A program made the position numbers and the translations under genes. A DNA stretch of 43,125 bases from JAKZSU01 sp047517485 (GTDB lineage: Bacteria; Pseudomonadota; Alphaproteobacteria; UBA7887), in assembly GCA_047517485.1 (NCBI GenBank), contig JAKZSU010000001.1, positions 1 through 43,125 of the forward strand. The letters run 5' to 3'. The notes beneath the pieces are model-generated. The model was not told the origin of the DNA. It was given only the letters and a program-made list of their open reading frames with translations, and searched no databases. This document shows positions 15,943-24,730 of the stretch, piece by piece. The first letter of the stretch is position 1. The number at the start of each line of letters is the position of its first letter.

Positions 15943-17448
15943 TCACTCCAGATACCGCCTTTTGAGGTGCGTCTTGAAGGCCTCGGGGTCGAGGCCGCGG
16001 CCAGTCGCGCGGGTGAGTATCGTCTCGCCGCCCAGCGAACTGCCGAGCGCATGGACATGGGGGACGAGCCAGGCATAGAGCGGCGCGAAATCGCCGCGTC
16101 CAATCGCCGGCTCGATCTCGGGGGCGGCGGCGCGCGCCGCTTGATAGAGCTGCGCCGCCATGATCGCGCCGAGGGTATAGGTCGGAAAGTACCCCAGCGC
16201 GCCATCCATCCAATGAATGTCCTGCAGGCAGCCGTCGCGATCGTCGGACGGCACGATACCGACTAGCTCGGCCATCGCCTCGGCCCACGCACCGGGTAAG
16301 TCGGCGACCGCGAGTTCGCCGGCGATCAACGTCCGCTCGAGGCGGGTGCGCAGGATGATGTGCGCCGGATAGGTCACCTCATCGGAATCGACGCGAATCA
16401 GCCCGCGGCTGACCCGGGTGGCGAGGCGGTGAATATTATCCCCATCCCAGGCCGGGCCGGCGCCGTCGAAGGCGGCGCGCATTAGCGGCGCGGCAAAGCC
16501 GGTAAACGCGCGGCCGCGACAGACCTGCATTTCGATCAGCAGCGATTGGCTTTCATGCATCGCCATGCCCAACGCCTCGCCGACCGGCTGATGGCGATAC
16601 GGCCTGGGCAAGTTGCACTCGTAGAGCGCGTGCCCGGTCTCGTGCAGAACCGCCATCAGCGACGACGTGAAATCGGCCTCGTCATAGCGCGTGGTGATGC
16701 GAAGATCGTCGGGCGTGCCGCCGGAAAACGGATGATGGCTGACGTCGAGGCGACCGCTGTCGAACGGGAAACCGACGCGCCTCATCAGGTCCTCGCCGAG
16801 CGCCCGCTGACGGGCCTCGGGGAACGGGCCGGCGGGCTCGATGATCGCCGGTGCCTGGCCTTGACGGACCAGGACATCGTCGATGAAATCGGGCAGGAAC
16901 GCCGCCAAATCGTCGAACACCGGATCGATTTTGGCGGCGCGCAAGCCGGGCTCGAACTGATCGAGCAACGCGTCATAGGGGGTGCAGCCGAAGGCTTCGC
17001 CCTTGAGCGACGCGGTTTCGCGAACCAGGTCGATGACGGTCTCGAGCAACCGCCGAAGGGTCGCGAAATCATTGTTGGGGCGCGCCTCGCGCCAGGCCAT
17101 CTCGCAGGCGAGACCGGCGCGCGACATCGCTTCGTGGAGCGGCGCCGGCACCGCGTTGGCGTGGCGCCATTTGCGCCGCATGGCGACGAGATTGGCGCGC
17201 TGCCAGGGATCCAGGGCGTCGTCCCCAGCCTCCGCCGCGTCGAGTGCTTCACCGAGCGTCGCATCGGTCATCATTTCATGACGGATCAGGCCGAGTTCGG
17301 TGAGCTGTTCGGCGCGCGATTCGGCGCCGCCGCGCGGCATGATCGCCGCGCGGTCCCAGGCGAGAAAACCGCTGGCATCGCCGATCAGCGCGAGGCGGCG
17401 AAACCGCCGCTCGAGATCTTGGTAGACCTCCGGTGACCGGTTATCCAT
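15943..17448 (-). CDS. M32 family metallocarboxypeptidase
   Basis: This is a 501-aa Taq-type carboxypeptidase, the usual length. The zinc motif HETGH is at residues 269-273 in VLHETGHALYECNLP, and the family HES(Q/R) motif with the third ligand glutamate is in MHESQSLLIEMQVCRG. DIHWMDGALGYFPTYTLGAI near the C-terminus is strongly conserved in M32. The start overlaps the end of the haem A synthase gene by 8 nt, so it is probably the last gene of the oxidase cluster transcript; the link looks positional rather than functional. Confidence 0.95.
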   Translation of the reverse strand: MDNRSPEVYQDLERRFRRLALIGDASGFLAWDRAAIMPRGGAESRAEQLTELGLIRHEMMTDATLGEALDAAEAGDDALDPWQRANLVAMRRKWRHANAVPAPLHEAMSRAGLACEMAWREARPNNDFATLRRLLETVIDLVRETASLKGEAFGCTPYDALLDQFEPGLRAAKIDPVFDDLAAFLPDFIDDVLVRQGQAPAIIEPAGPFPEARQRALGEDLMRRVGFPFDSGRLDVSHHPFSGGTPDDLRITTRYDEADFTSSLMAVLHETGHALYECNLPRPYRHQPVGEALGMAMHESQSLLIEMQVCRGRAFTGFAAPLMRAAFDGAGPAWDGDNIHRLATRVSRGLIRVDSDEVTYPAHIILRTRLERTLIAGELAVADLPGAWAEAMAELVGIVPSDDRDGCLQDIHWMDGALGYFPTYTLGAIMAAQLYQAARAAAPEIEPAIGRGDFAPLYAWLVPHVHALGSSLGGETILTRATGRGLDPEAFKTHLKRRYLE

Positions 17449-18388
17449 CGGCGTTCGTTCTCGCCGGCCCGAGCATCCACCCCATCACCACGAAAGTGGC
17501 GAACAGCATCACCCCGATCGCCTGATGCACCGTCCCCGCCAAGACCTGCGGCCACAGCGCCGCCGCGTCGAATGCCTTGAACACCACCGCGCCGACCACG
17601 ACTTGGGCCACCAGGACCGACAGCGCCATGTTCGCCGCCCGCGCAAACGGCGCGCGTCGGTCGCCACCGCGCCGCCGCGCCGCAAACCACAGGGTGACCA
17701 CCGCCAGGGCGGCGGCAAGCGCGAACAACCGGTGGAGGAAGGCGAGGCGCACACTGGCGTCGGCGAGGTCGGGGATTAATCCACCGTCGCAGAGCGGCCA
17801 GCTCGGGCACGCCAGCGAGGCGCCCGATTTCGCCATCATCGCGCCACTGGCAACGGTGATCACCACCAACACCATGGACACCATCACCGCCGTCATCGCG
17901 CCACCCGATCGGGCGTCGCCCTCGGGCCGCTGGCGGACCAACAAATGCGCCCGCATCACCAGGCCGATCAAAATCAACGCGACCGTCAGATGGACCGCCA
18001 CCGACCACGGGCTGTTGCTGTCGAGCACGGTGAAGCCGCCGAGCCCGGCTTCGATGAACAGCACCACGGCGGCCAAGACCATGGTCGGAAACAGCCCGGC
18101 GACAGCGGCCCGCAAGCGATACGCGAGAACGAGCAGCACCAGGGTCAACGGCCCCACCGCCACCGCGGCATTGAAGCGATGAAACCATTCCGACATCACC
18201 TGGCCGAAGGTGAAGTTGAGCTCGGGAATCGCCGCGAGCTTCTCCGGGGTCGGAAACCACAGGCCGTAGCACAGCGGCCAGTCCGGGCACGACAGGCCGG
18301 ACTCGGTCAGCCGGGTTATCGCGCCGAGCACGATCTGGAGGAAAATGAAAAATGCGGTGAGTGCGGACACGCGTCGAAACAGGGTCAT
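17441..18388 (-). CDS. ctaA: Haem A synthase, COX15/CtaA family
   Basis: It oxidises the C8 methyl of haem O to a formyl, giving haem A for the aa3 oxidase. The 315-aa protein has about eight membrane helices. Both halves carry the repeated motif: GAITRLTESGLSCPDWPLCYG and later SGASLACPSWPLCDGG, with histidines in WFHRFNAAVAVGP and FLHRLFALAAAL plus VHLTVAL and VHQAIGV. Cysteines in both CPxWPLC loops match the COX15 pattern. It lies 15 nt after the SURF1 stop. Confidence 0.93.
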   Translation of the reverse strand: MTLFRRVSALTAFFIFLQIVLGAITRLTESGLSCPDWPLCYGLWFPTPEKLAAIPELNFTFGQVMSEWFHRFNAAVAVGPLTLVLLVLAYRLRAAVAGLFPTMVLAAVVLFIEAGLGGFTVLDSNSPWSVAVHLTVALILIGLVMRAHLLVRQRPEGDARSGGAMTAVMVSMVLVVITVASGAMMAKSGASLACPSWPLCDGGLIPDLADASVRLAFLHRLFALAAALAVVTLWFAARRRGGDRRAPFARAANMALSVLVAQVVVGAVVFKAFDAAALWPQVLAGTVHQAIGVMLFATFVVMGWMLGPARTNADG

Positions 18389-18403
18389 ATCGAGCCTTGA
18401 GGA

Positions 18404-19111
18404 TCAGGGTTTGTCGCGGCGCTCGCCGCGCCGGAAGAAGACATAGACCACCAGCAGGACCACCGCCAAGCCATACCAGGTGATCGCGTACTTCAGATGA
18501 TTGTTGACGATGCGCGCGACCGGCCGGCCGCCGATCGGCAGGCCGCCGGGAATCGCCGCCATCGCCGCTTCGATATAAAGTCCGACCGGCGGCACGCCGG
18601 CGTGCGCCGCCATCGCCTGGAGATCGATGCGGTACCACGCGTTGCGGTCGGGCTGGTTGTCGGGGGTGAACCAGTTGGCCGGCGGCGCCACCCGCACTAC
18701 GCCTTCGATCGAGACTAGGCCGGCGATTTGTCCCTCGGCGCGGCGCGCCGGATCCTCGGCCGCCACCGGCACCCAGCCGCGGTCGACGAGAATCACCGGT
18801 CCGCCTTCGACCGCGAACGGGGTGATCACCCGGGAGCCCGCATGGCCGCGTCGCGGCCGGGCGAGCAGGATCATTTCCGCTGGGTGATCGAATCGCCCGG
18901 TCAACGCGACCCGGGTGAATTCGAGCGTGTCGGCGCCCGGCGCGTCAAGGTCCGCTGGCAGCGGCACCGGCGGCAAATCGCGGCGCGCGGCGATCGACTC
19001 GATCAGCGCGGTTTTCCACTGCAGCCGGTGGACTTGCCATGTCCCCAACGCGATCAGCAGCGCCAGACCGGGCCAGACAAACAACGCCGCCGCGCGGCTT
19101 CGTCGGGTCAC
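18404..19111 (-). CDS. SURF1 family cytochrome oxidase assembly protein
   Basis: This 235-aa protein has an N-terminal membrane helix (AAALFVWPGLALLIALGTWQ), a periplasmic domain and a C-terminal helix near residues 205-226. Family hallmarks are LGTWQVHRLQWKTALI, VTPFAVEGG-type and VILVDRGWVP, and the terminal NNHLKYAITWYGLAVVLL. SURF1 helps deliver haem a to subunit I. Its ATG overlaps the DUF983 stop by four bases. Confidence 0.95.
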   Translation of the reverse strand: MTRRSRAAALFVWPGLALLIALGTWQVHRLQWKTALIESIAARRDLPPVPLPADLDAPGADTLEFTRVALTGRFDHPAEMILLARPRRGHAGSRVITPFAVEGGPVILVDRGWVPVAAEDPARRAEGQIAGLVSIEGVVRVAPPANWFTPDNQPDRNAWYRIDLQAMAAHAGVPPVGLYIEAAMAAIPGGLPIGGRPVARIVNNHLKYAITWYGLAVVLLVVYVFFRRGERRDKP

Positions 19112-19497
19112 GGCTCGTCGTCACCGACCAGGCGATCGCTGGGCAATTTGTGGCGGTAGTGCTGCGCAATCAACCACGCCTTGAGCGGCGGCAACATGAC
19201 CAGCGACAGAGCGAGGGTCACCGGCAGCCAGATCACCAGGTGAAGCCAATAGGGCGGCGCGAAGCTTGCCTCGAACCAGAACGCCAGCCCGACGACAATG
19301 AAGCCCACCGGCAGGATGACAAAGAACGCCGGGCCGTCGCCGGAATCATGATCGCCGAGGGAAATGTCGCAGACCGAACAGCGCTCCGCGACCTTGAGAT
19401 AGGACGCGTAGAGTTTGCCTTGCCCGCAGGCCGGGCAGCGCCGACCGATCGCCGCCGCCAGGGACGATATGCCGGCTTGGCTCAGCTGCCGCCCCAC
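19108..19497 (-). CDS. DUF983 membrane protein with zinc-ribbon-like cysteines
   Basis: This 129-aa protein has two CxxC pairs, CPACGQGKL and CSVCDISLG, followed by DHDSGDGPAFFVILPVGFIV and a second helix near LVIWLPVTLALSLVML, which is the DUF983 signature. A GTG at 19497 is the likeliest start; a TTG one codon earlier is equally possible, and the much longer open frame upstream runs inside ctaE. The start overlaps the ctaE end by 16 nt. Its constant place between ctaE and SURF1 in alphaproteobacteria suggests an oxidase assembly role, unproven. Confidence 0.88.
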   Translation of the reverse strand: MGRQLSQAGISSLAAAIGRRCPACGQGKLYASYLKVAERCSVCDISLGDHDSGDGPAFFVILPVGFIVVGLAFWFEASFAPPYWLHLVIWLPVTLALSLVMLPPLKAWLIAQHYRHKLPSDRLVGDDEP

Positions 19498-20306
19498 CAA
19501 TAGATGCAGCTGAACAGGAACAACCATACGACATCGACGAAATGCCAATACCAGGCCGCCGCCTCGAAGCCGAAGTGATGGTCGGGTTTGAAATGGCCGG
19601 CGTAGGCGCGGCCCAGACACACCAGCAGGAACACCGTGCCGATGATCACGTGCGCGCCGTGAAATCCGGTCGCCATGAAGAAGGTCGACGGATAAATGCC
19701 GTCCGCGAAACCAAACGGCGCGTGGACATATTCATAGGCCTGGACGATGGTGAACAAGATGCCGAGCGCGCAGGTCGCCGCCAAGCCCTGTACCAACTGC
19801 TTTTTGTCGCCCTCGAGCATGGCGTGATGCGCCCAGGTCACCGCCGCGCCCGAGGTCAGCAGGATGACCGTATTGAGCAGCGGCAAGTGCCAGGGATCGA
19901 AAGTGGTGATCGACGCCGGCGGCCATTGTCCCTCATTCGCATTGACGCGGGCATATTGGATCGCCTCGTCGGCGAACAGCGAGGCATCGAAGAAAGCCCA
20001 GAACCAGGCGACGAAGAACATCACCTCGGAGACGATAAACAGCACCATGCCGTAGCGCATGCCGATCTGGACGATCGGCGTGTGATGGCCCTCGAAGGTC
20101 GCCTCGCGGATCACGTCGCGCCACCACACCACCATGGTCAACGCGATCAGCGCCGCCCCGATGCCGGCGAGCAAGGCTCCGCCCGGCGCATCGTGCATGA
20201 ACATCACCATGCCGAAGGTCAGCGCCAAGGCCGAGAACGCGCCCATGATCGGCCACGGACTCGGGTCCACCAGGTGATAGGGGTGTTGGGCCGGGGCGTC
20301 GGTCAT
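19482..20306 (-). CDS. ctaE: Cytochrome c oxidase subunit III
   Basis: This 274-aa subunit has seven predicted helices. Family motifs include HPYHLVDPSPWPIMGAF at the N-terminus, GMRYGMVLFIVSEVMFFVAW, GFHGAHVIIGTVFLLVC and the terminal AAAWYWHFVDVVWLFLF. It stabilises subunit I and lines the proton entry side. Its start overlaps the ctaG stop by four bases. Confidence 0.97.
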   Translation of the reverse strand: MTDAPAQHPYHLVDPSPWPIMGAFSALALTFGMVMFMHDAPGGALLAGIGAALIALTMVVWWRDVIREATFEGHHTPIVQIGMRYGMVLFIVSEVMFFVAWFWAFFDASLFADEAIQYARVNANEGQWPPASITTFDPWHLPLLNTVILLTSGAAVTWAHHAMLEGDKKQLVQGLAATCALGILFTIVQAYEYVHAPFGFADGIYPSTFFMATGFHGAHVIIGTVFLLVCLGRAYAGHFKPDHHFGFEAAAWYWHFVDVVWLFLFSCIYWWGGS

Positions 20307-20911
20307 CGCTCGTTCTCCAGGGTGATCCGGGTCGCTGGATTTACGCTTGCGTCGGCGGTCTGCGTCGCGGCGGCACGGGCCACCGCCTCCTCGCCGGCGT
20401 CAAAAAACATATAGGACAAAGTGATGGTGCGAATATGCGCGGTATCGGGATCGTCGGCGATAGCCGGATCGACGAAAAACGACACCGGCAGGTCGGCGCT
20501 CTGACCCGGCGCGAGATATTGCTCCGCGAAACAAAAACAATCGATCTTGCTGAAATAGGCGCCGGCACTCTGCGGCGTGACGTTGAAGGTCGCGGTCCCG
20601 ACCAGCGGCGCGTCGCCCAGGTTCTCCGCCCGGTAGAACGCCAAACTGGTCTCGCCGGCGCGCACGACCACCGCCTGTTGGACCGGCTGAAAGCGCCACG
20701 GCAGCGCCGACTGGGTGTCGGCGTTGAAGCGGACGGTCACCGTGAAGTCGGCGATCTCCGCCGGCGCCTCGGTCGCCACCTTGGTGGTGCCGCCGTATCC
20801 GGTCACCTTGCAGAACAGATCGTAAAGCGGCACCGAGGCGTACGCCGCGCCGACCATCGCCATTGCCGTGGCGCCGAGTCCGAGCCCTAGAGTCCGATTG
20901 CTCGCGCTCAC
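20303..20911 (-). CDS. ctaG: Cytochrome c oxidase copper assembly protein CtaG/Cox11
   Basis: This 202-aa protein is membrane anchored by one N-terminal helix (GLGATAMAMVGAAYASVPLY). The periplasmic domain has the copper-binding CFCF in KIDCFCFAEQYLAPGQSAD, followed by LPVSFFVDP, plus LYDLFCKVTGYGGTT near the helix; all three cysteines typical of Cox11 are present. It delivers copper to the CuB site of subunit I. It overlaps by four bases with the genes on both sides. Confidence 0.96.
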   Translation of the reverse strand: MSASNRTLGLGLGATAMAMVGAAYASVPLYDLFCKVTGYGGTTKVATEAPAEIADFTVTVRFNADTQSALPWRFQPVQQAVVVRAGETSLAFYRAENLGDAPLVGTATFNVTPQSAGAYFSKIDCFCFAEQYLAPGQSADLPVSFFVDPAIADDPDTAHIRTITLSYMFFDAGEEAVARAAATQTADASVNPATRITLENER

Positions 20912-21030
20912 CCGGCGCCGCCCATCTTGACCAGGGTGATCATGAAAAACAGCACCACCAGCGCGCCGAGAGCCAGTCCCAGCGCGACGTTACGCCCACG
21001 CACTTTGCGATGCCGGGGATGCAGCGGCAT
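20908..21030 (-). CDS. Very small one-helix protein in the oxidase cluster (CoxF-like)
   Basis: This 40-aa protein starts MPLHPRHRKVRGRN and has one membrane helix, VALGLALGALVVLFFMITLV, then KMGGAG. It is the small basic protein regularly found between ctaB and ctaG in alphaproteobacteria, sometimes called CoxF. The start at 21030 lies 5 nt after the ctaB stop, and the end overlaps ctaG by four bases (ATGA type). Function is unproven, with an assembly role inferred from context. Confidence 0.82.
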   Translation of the reverse strand: MPLHPRHRKVRGRNVALGLALGALVVLFFMITLVKMGGAG

Positions 21031-21035
21031 CGCCG

Positions 21036-21953
21036 TCAAACTCCCATTGCGGTGGCCCACCGATCGACCAGCAGCAAAACGAAAATGAGAAACAAGTATG
21101 CGATCGAATAGCCGAACAGACTCATCGCCTGGGCGTCGGTCCCGGCGCGCGACACGATCCACGCGCGGCGCAGAAACTCAGCCCCAAGCAGCGCCGCGCC
21201 GACGCCGTAGATCACGCCGGTCAGCGCGAGCAGCGACGGGATCAGCGTCAGCGGCACCAACACCAGGCTGTAGAGCAGGATCTGCCGCCGCGTTTCGTCG
21301 CGCCCCGCGACCACCGGCAGCATCGGCACTCCGGCGGCCTCGTAGTCGCCCGAGCGATACAACGCCAGCGCCCAAAAATGTGGCGGCGTCCAGATGAAGA
21401 CGATCATGAACAGAATGATCGGCAGGAGATCGATGCCACCAGTGACCGCGGCCCAGCCGATCACCGGGGGAAGCGCGCCGGCGGCACCGCCGATGACGAT
21501 ATTCTGCGGGGTGCGGCGTTTCAGCCAAAGCGTGTAGACGAAAACGTAAAACCCGATGGTCGCCCCGAGCAGGCCGGCGGCGACCCAATTCACCGCCAAC
21601 CCCATCACCGCGACGGAGCCCACCGCGAGGGTCACGCCGAAGCCGAGCGCGCTTTCCGGCGCCACCCGTCCCGCCGGGATCGGCCGATTGCGGGTGCGCT
21701 TCATGACCGCGTCGATATCGCGGTCGCACCACATGTTGATCGCGCCCGACGCCCCCGCGCCGACGGCGATACAGAGAAGCGCGGTGAAGGCGATGACCGG
21801 ATGAATTTCGCCGGGCGCCAGCAACAGCCCGACGATGCCGGTGAAGCAGACCAATGACATCACCCGCGGCTTGAGCAGGCTCACAAAATCGCGCGGGCTC
21901 GCGGTATCGAGCACGTAGGGGCTCGCTGGGCTGGTTTGGGGAGATACAGTCAT
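21036..21953 (-). CDS. ctaB: Protohaem IX farnesyltransferase (haem O synthase)
   Basis: It adds farnesyl to haem B, making haem O for CtaA. It is 305 aa from MTVSPQTSPASP; a start at 22007 would run into ctaD. This UbiA-fold enzyme has the Asp-rich motif NMWCDRDIDAVMKRTRNRPI, the second conserved loop YTLWLKRRTPQN and WTPPHFWALALYRSGDYEAA. About eight or nine helices are predicted. It lies 28 nt downstream of ctaD. Confidence 0.96.
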   Translation of the reverse strand: MTVSPQTSPASPYVLDTASPRDFVSLLKPRVMSLVCFTGIVGLLLAPGEIHPVIAFTALLCIAVGAGASGAINMWCDRDIDAVMKRTRNRPIPAGRVAPESALGFGVTLAVGSVAVMGLAVNWVAAGLLGATIGFYVFVYTLWLKRRTPQNIVIGGAAGALPPVIGWAAVTGGIDLLPIILFMIVFIWTPPHFWALALYRSGDYEAAGVPMLPVVAGRDETRRQILLYSLVLVPLTLIPSLLALTGVIYGVGAALLGAEFLRRAWIVSRAGTDAQAMSLFGYSIAYLFLIFVLLLVDRWATAMGV

Positions 21954-21981
21954 ATTCGCCGTCGTTGTAAGCGGTCCCAGG

Positions 21982-23583
21982 TCAGTCGACCTCGGGCAGC
22001 TCCTCATAAGTGTGGAACGCGGGCGGTGAAGACACTTTCCATTCCAGCGTCGTCGCGCCTTCGCCCCACGGATTGTCGGCGCATTTGGCGCCCGCGGTGA
22101 AAGTGCGGAAGACGATGAACAAGAACAGCAGGGCGGAGGCGAAGGAAAGATACGAGCCCCACGACGAGATCATGTTCCAGCCCGCGAAGGCATCGGGATA
22201 ATCGACATAGCGTCGCGGCATGCCGGCCAGACCGGAGAAGTGCATCGGGAAGAACGTCAGGTTGACACCGATAAACAGGGTCCAGAACTGGATGCGCGCC
22301 AGGGTCTCGGGATACATCCGCCCGGTCATCTTGCCGGCCCAGTAATAGAACCCGGCGAAGATCGAGAACAGCGCGCCCATCGACATCGTGTAATGGAAAT
22401 GCGCGACCACGTAATAAGTGTCATGCATCGCCACGTCGATCCCGGTATTGGTCAGCACCACCCCGGTCACGCCGCCGACCACGAACAGGAAGATCATGCC
22501 GAGGGCGAACAGCATCGGCGTCTTGAACTCGATCGAGCCGCCCCACATGGTGGCGATCCAGCTGAAGATCTTGACCCCGGTGGGCACCGCGATCACCAGT
22601 GTCGCCGCCAGGAAATAGGCCCGCGTATCGACGTCGAGCCCGACGGTGTACATGTGATGCGCCCACACCACGAAGCCGATGAAGCCGATCGCGACCATCG
22701 CGTAGGCCATGCCGAGATAGCCGAACACCGGTTTGCGCGAGAAGGTCGACACCACCTGACTGATAATGCCGAAGCCGGGCAGGATCAGGATGTAGACTTC
22801 CGGGTGGCCGAAAAACCAGAACAGATGCTGGAACAGGATCGGATCGCCGCCACCGGCCGCGTCGAAAAACGCGGTGCCGAAATTGCGGTAGGTGAGCAGC
22901 ATGGTGATGGCGCCGGCGAGGACCGGCAGCGACAGCAGCAGCAAAAACGCGGTGACCAGCACCGACCACACGAACAGCGGCATCTTGTGCAGGGTCATGC
23001 CCGGCGCGCGCATATTGAAGATGGTGGTGATGAAGTTGATCGCGCCGAGGATCGACGACGCGCCGGCGAGATGCAGCGCGAAGATCGCCATATCGACCGC
23101 CGGGCCGCTATGAAATACTTTGCTCGATAGTGGTGGGTAGGCGGTCCAGCCGATACCGGCGCCGTCTTCGCCCATGCCGGGAACGAAGATCGAGCCGACC
23201 AACAAGATGCCGGCGGGGACCAACAGCCAGAAGCTGATGTTGTTCATCCGCGGGAACGCCATGTCCGGCGCGCCGATCATGATCGGCACGAACCAGTTGC
23301 CGAAGCCGCCGATCAACGCCGGCATGACCATGAAGAACACCATGATCAGACCGTGACCGGTCACCAGCACATTGAAGAAATGAAAGTTCTCGCCGACCAC
23401 CTGGATGCCGGGGCTCTCGAGTTCCATCCGCATGATGATCGAAAACAGCGCACCGACCAGCCCAAAGATGACGGCGAAGATCAGATAGAGCGTGCCGATG
23501 TCTTTGTGGTTGGTCGAAAACAGCCAGCGCCTGAGACCGGTCGGGTGATGGGCGTGGCCAGCCGCGGCATCGGTTTGCGCCAT
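21982..23583 (-). CDS. ctaD: Cytochrome c oxidase subunit I
   Basis: This is the catalytic subunit of the aa3 oxidase, 533 aa, with twelve helices expected. FFGHPEVYILILPGFGIISQ carries the CuB His and the cross-linked Tyr (His-Pro-Glu-Val-Tyr), so it is an A-type proton-pumping oxidase. WAHHMYTVG supplies the next CuB histidines, and VVAHFHYTMSMGA the haem a3/a ligands. FGNWFVPIMIGAPDMAFPRM marks the D-channel entry region. It lies 32 nt after ctaC. Confidence 0.98.
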   Translation of the reverse strand: MAQTDAAAGHAHHPTGLRRWLFSTNHKDIGTLYLIFAVIFGLVGALFSIIMRMELESPGIQVVGENFHFFNVLVTGHGLIMVFFMVMPALIGGFGNWFVPIMIGAPDMAFPRMNNISFWLLVPAGILLVGSIFVPGMGEDGAGIGWTAYPPLSSKVFHSGPAVDMAIFALHLAGASSILGAINFITTIFNMRAPGMTLHKMPLFVWSVLVTAFLLLLSLPVLAGAITMLLTYRNFGTAFFDAAGGGDPILFQHLFWFFGHPEVYILILPGFGIISQVVSTFSRKPVFGYLGMAYAMVAIGFIGFVVWAHHMYTVGLDVDTRAYFLAATLVIAVPTGVKIFSWIATMWGGSIEFKTPMLFALGMIFLFVVGGVTGVVLTNTGIDVAMHDTYYVVAHFHYTMSMGALFSIFAGFYYWAGKMTGRMYPETLARIQFWTLFIGVNLTFFPMHFSGLAGMPRRYVDYPDAFAGWNMISSWGSYLSFASALLFLFIVFRTFTAGAKCADNPWGEGATTLEWKVSSPPAFHTYEELPEVD

Positions 23584-23615
23584 GGACGTTATCCCCTTAT
23601 CTATCCGCTGGCGTC

Positions 23616-24476
23616 TTAGCGCCGCGACGCGTCGGCGAGGCGAACGCTGTCCGCGTCACCGTCGATGCGCGTGTATTCTTCGCGCGCCATCTCGAGCCAG
23701 ACTTGATAGTCGGCGGCGCTCACCGCCTTGACTTCGATCGGCATGAACGCGTGATTGGCGCCGCACAGTTCGGAACATTGCCCGTAATAGGTGCCCGGCG
23801 CATCGGCGAGAAACCAAGTCTCGTTGAGGCGGCCGGGCACCGCATCGACTTTGACGCCAAGCGACGGCACCGCCCAGGCATGAATGACGTCGTTGGCGGT
23901 GATCAGCACCCGCACCACCTTGCCCACCGGCACCACCACCGGCGTGTCGGTCGCCAGCAGGCGTGGTTGGCCGGGTTCGAGATCTTCTTCCGCGACCATG
24001 TAAGCTGAAAACGCCAACCCTTCGTCGGGATACTCATAATCCCAGAACCAGGTGTTGCCGATCGCCTTGATGGTGAGATCGGCTTCCGGGATCGTATTCT
24101 GGTCGTAGAGCAGCTTGAAGCTCGGGATCGCGATCACCACCAGGATGACCACCGGCACCACCGTCCACAGCACTTCGATCACCACATTGTGGGTGAACGT
24201 CGACGGCGTGGGATTGGCTTTCCGGTTGAACTTCACCATGACGTAGATCATCAGGCCGGTCACAAAAATCACGATCAAGGTGGTGATCACCAGAAGCAAA
24301 TTATGAAAACTGGTCATTTGCGCCATGATCGGCGACGCCGCGGGTTGGAATCCCATTTGCCACGGGACCGGCTGGCCGGTCACCGGTTCGGCGCTCGCCG
24401 CGCCGGCGAGTCCCAACGGCCCGACGAGCGTCGTCGCAACCGCGACTGATCGCGCGAAGACCCAGTTCAATGCCAT
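23616..24476 (-). CDS. ctaC: Cytochrome c oxidase subunit II
   Basis: This 286-aa protein is exported by an N-terminal signal, has two membrane helices and a periplasmic cupredoxin domain. The binuclear CuA ligands are visible in QCSELCGANHAFMP: C234, C238, H242 and M245, with the other His in VIHAWAVPS. WFWDYEYPDEG is the aromatic electron-entry patch. No C-terminal haem c motif exists, so it is the plain aa3 type. First gene of the oxidase cluster. Confidence 0.98.
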   Translation of the reverse strand: MALNWVFARSVAVATTLVGPLGLAGAASAEPVTGQPVPWQMGFQPAASPIMAQMTSFHNLLLVITTLIVIFVTGLMIYVMVKFNRKANPTPSTFTHNVVIEVLWTVVPVVILVVIAIPSFKLLYDQNTIPEADLTIKAIGNTWFWDYEYPDEGLAFSAYMVAEEDLEPGQPRLLATDTPVVVPVGKVVRVLITANDVIHAWAVPSLGVKVDAVPGRLNETWFLADAPGTYYGQCSELCGANHAFMPIEVKAVSAADYQVWLEMAREEYTRIDGDADSVRLADASRR

Positions 24477-24616
24477 GAGAGCCTGTCCTTCAAGATTCGA
24501 ATCTGCGCCGTGATGCGTCCCCCGCCGCGGCTATCCGACGCCTCGCCCCGTCCGCCTCCGTCCACACCGGCGCTGATGACAACTGAGAAACCGTGCAAAC
24601 CAGCACGACTCGCGCG

Positions 24617-24646
24617 CATATAACCCTGCGGCTTGACGGAAATCAA
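24617..24646 (-). promoter_or_regulatory. Possible oxidase-cluster promoter with overlapping FNR/FixK-type box
   Basis: On the minus strand, TTGATTTCCGTCAA (24646-24633) matches the FNR/FixK consensus TTGAT-N4-ATCAA at 9 of 10 fixed positions. Its first six bases (TTGATT) can serve as a -35 element, with TATATG at 24622-24617 after an 18-nt spacer. The box would therefore be centred near -30, a position more suited to repression than activation. The distance to the ctaC ATG is about 140 nt of leader. Promoter and regulator are inferred. Confidence 0.45.
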
Positions 24647-24730
24647 GTCTCGCCTCACGCCCCAACCACAAAGTGGTTCACCGATTGCCGGAGGCAAGGT
24701 GGATCGAGTATCCACAAAATTATTATGGTA

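Noticed and set aside
17385..18638. A 417-codon minus-strand frame overlapping ctaA and SURF1
   Set aside because: It is a shifted frame of the conserved membrane protein genes and is dominated by Arg/Gly, with no plausible fold.
24662..24678. AACCAC-AAA-GTGGTT hairpin as a terminator of the DUF3422 gene
   Set aside because: The stem is only 6 bp and no T tract follows on either strand; kept as an unexplained dyad only.
24467..24715. An 82-codon minus-strand frame upstream of ctaC
   Set aside because: It overlaps the ctaC start, has no ribosome site or recognisable features, and covers the probable promoter region.
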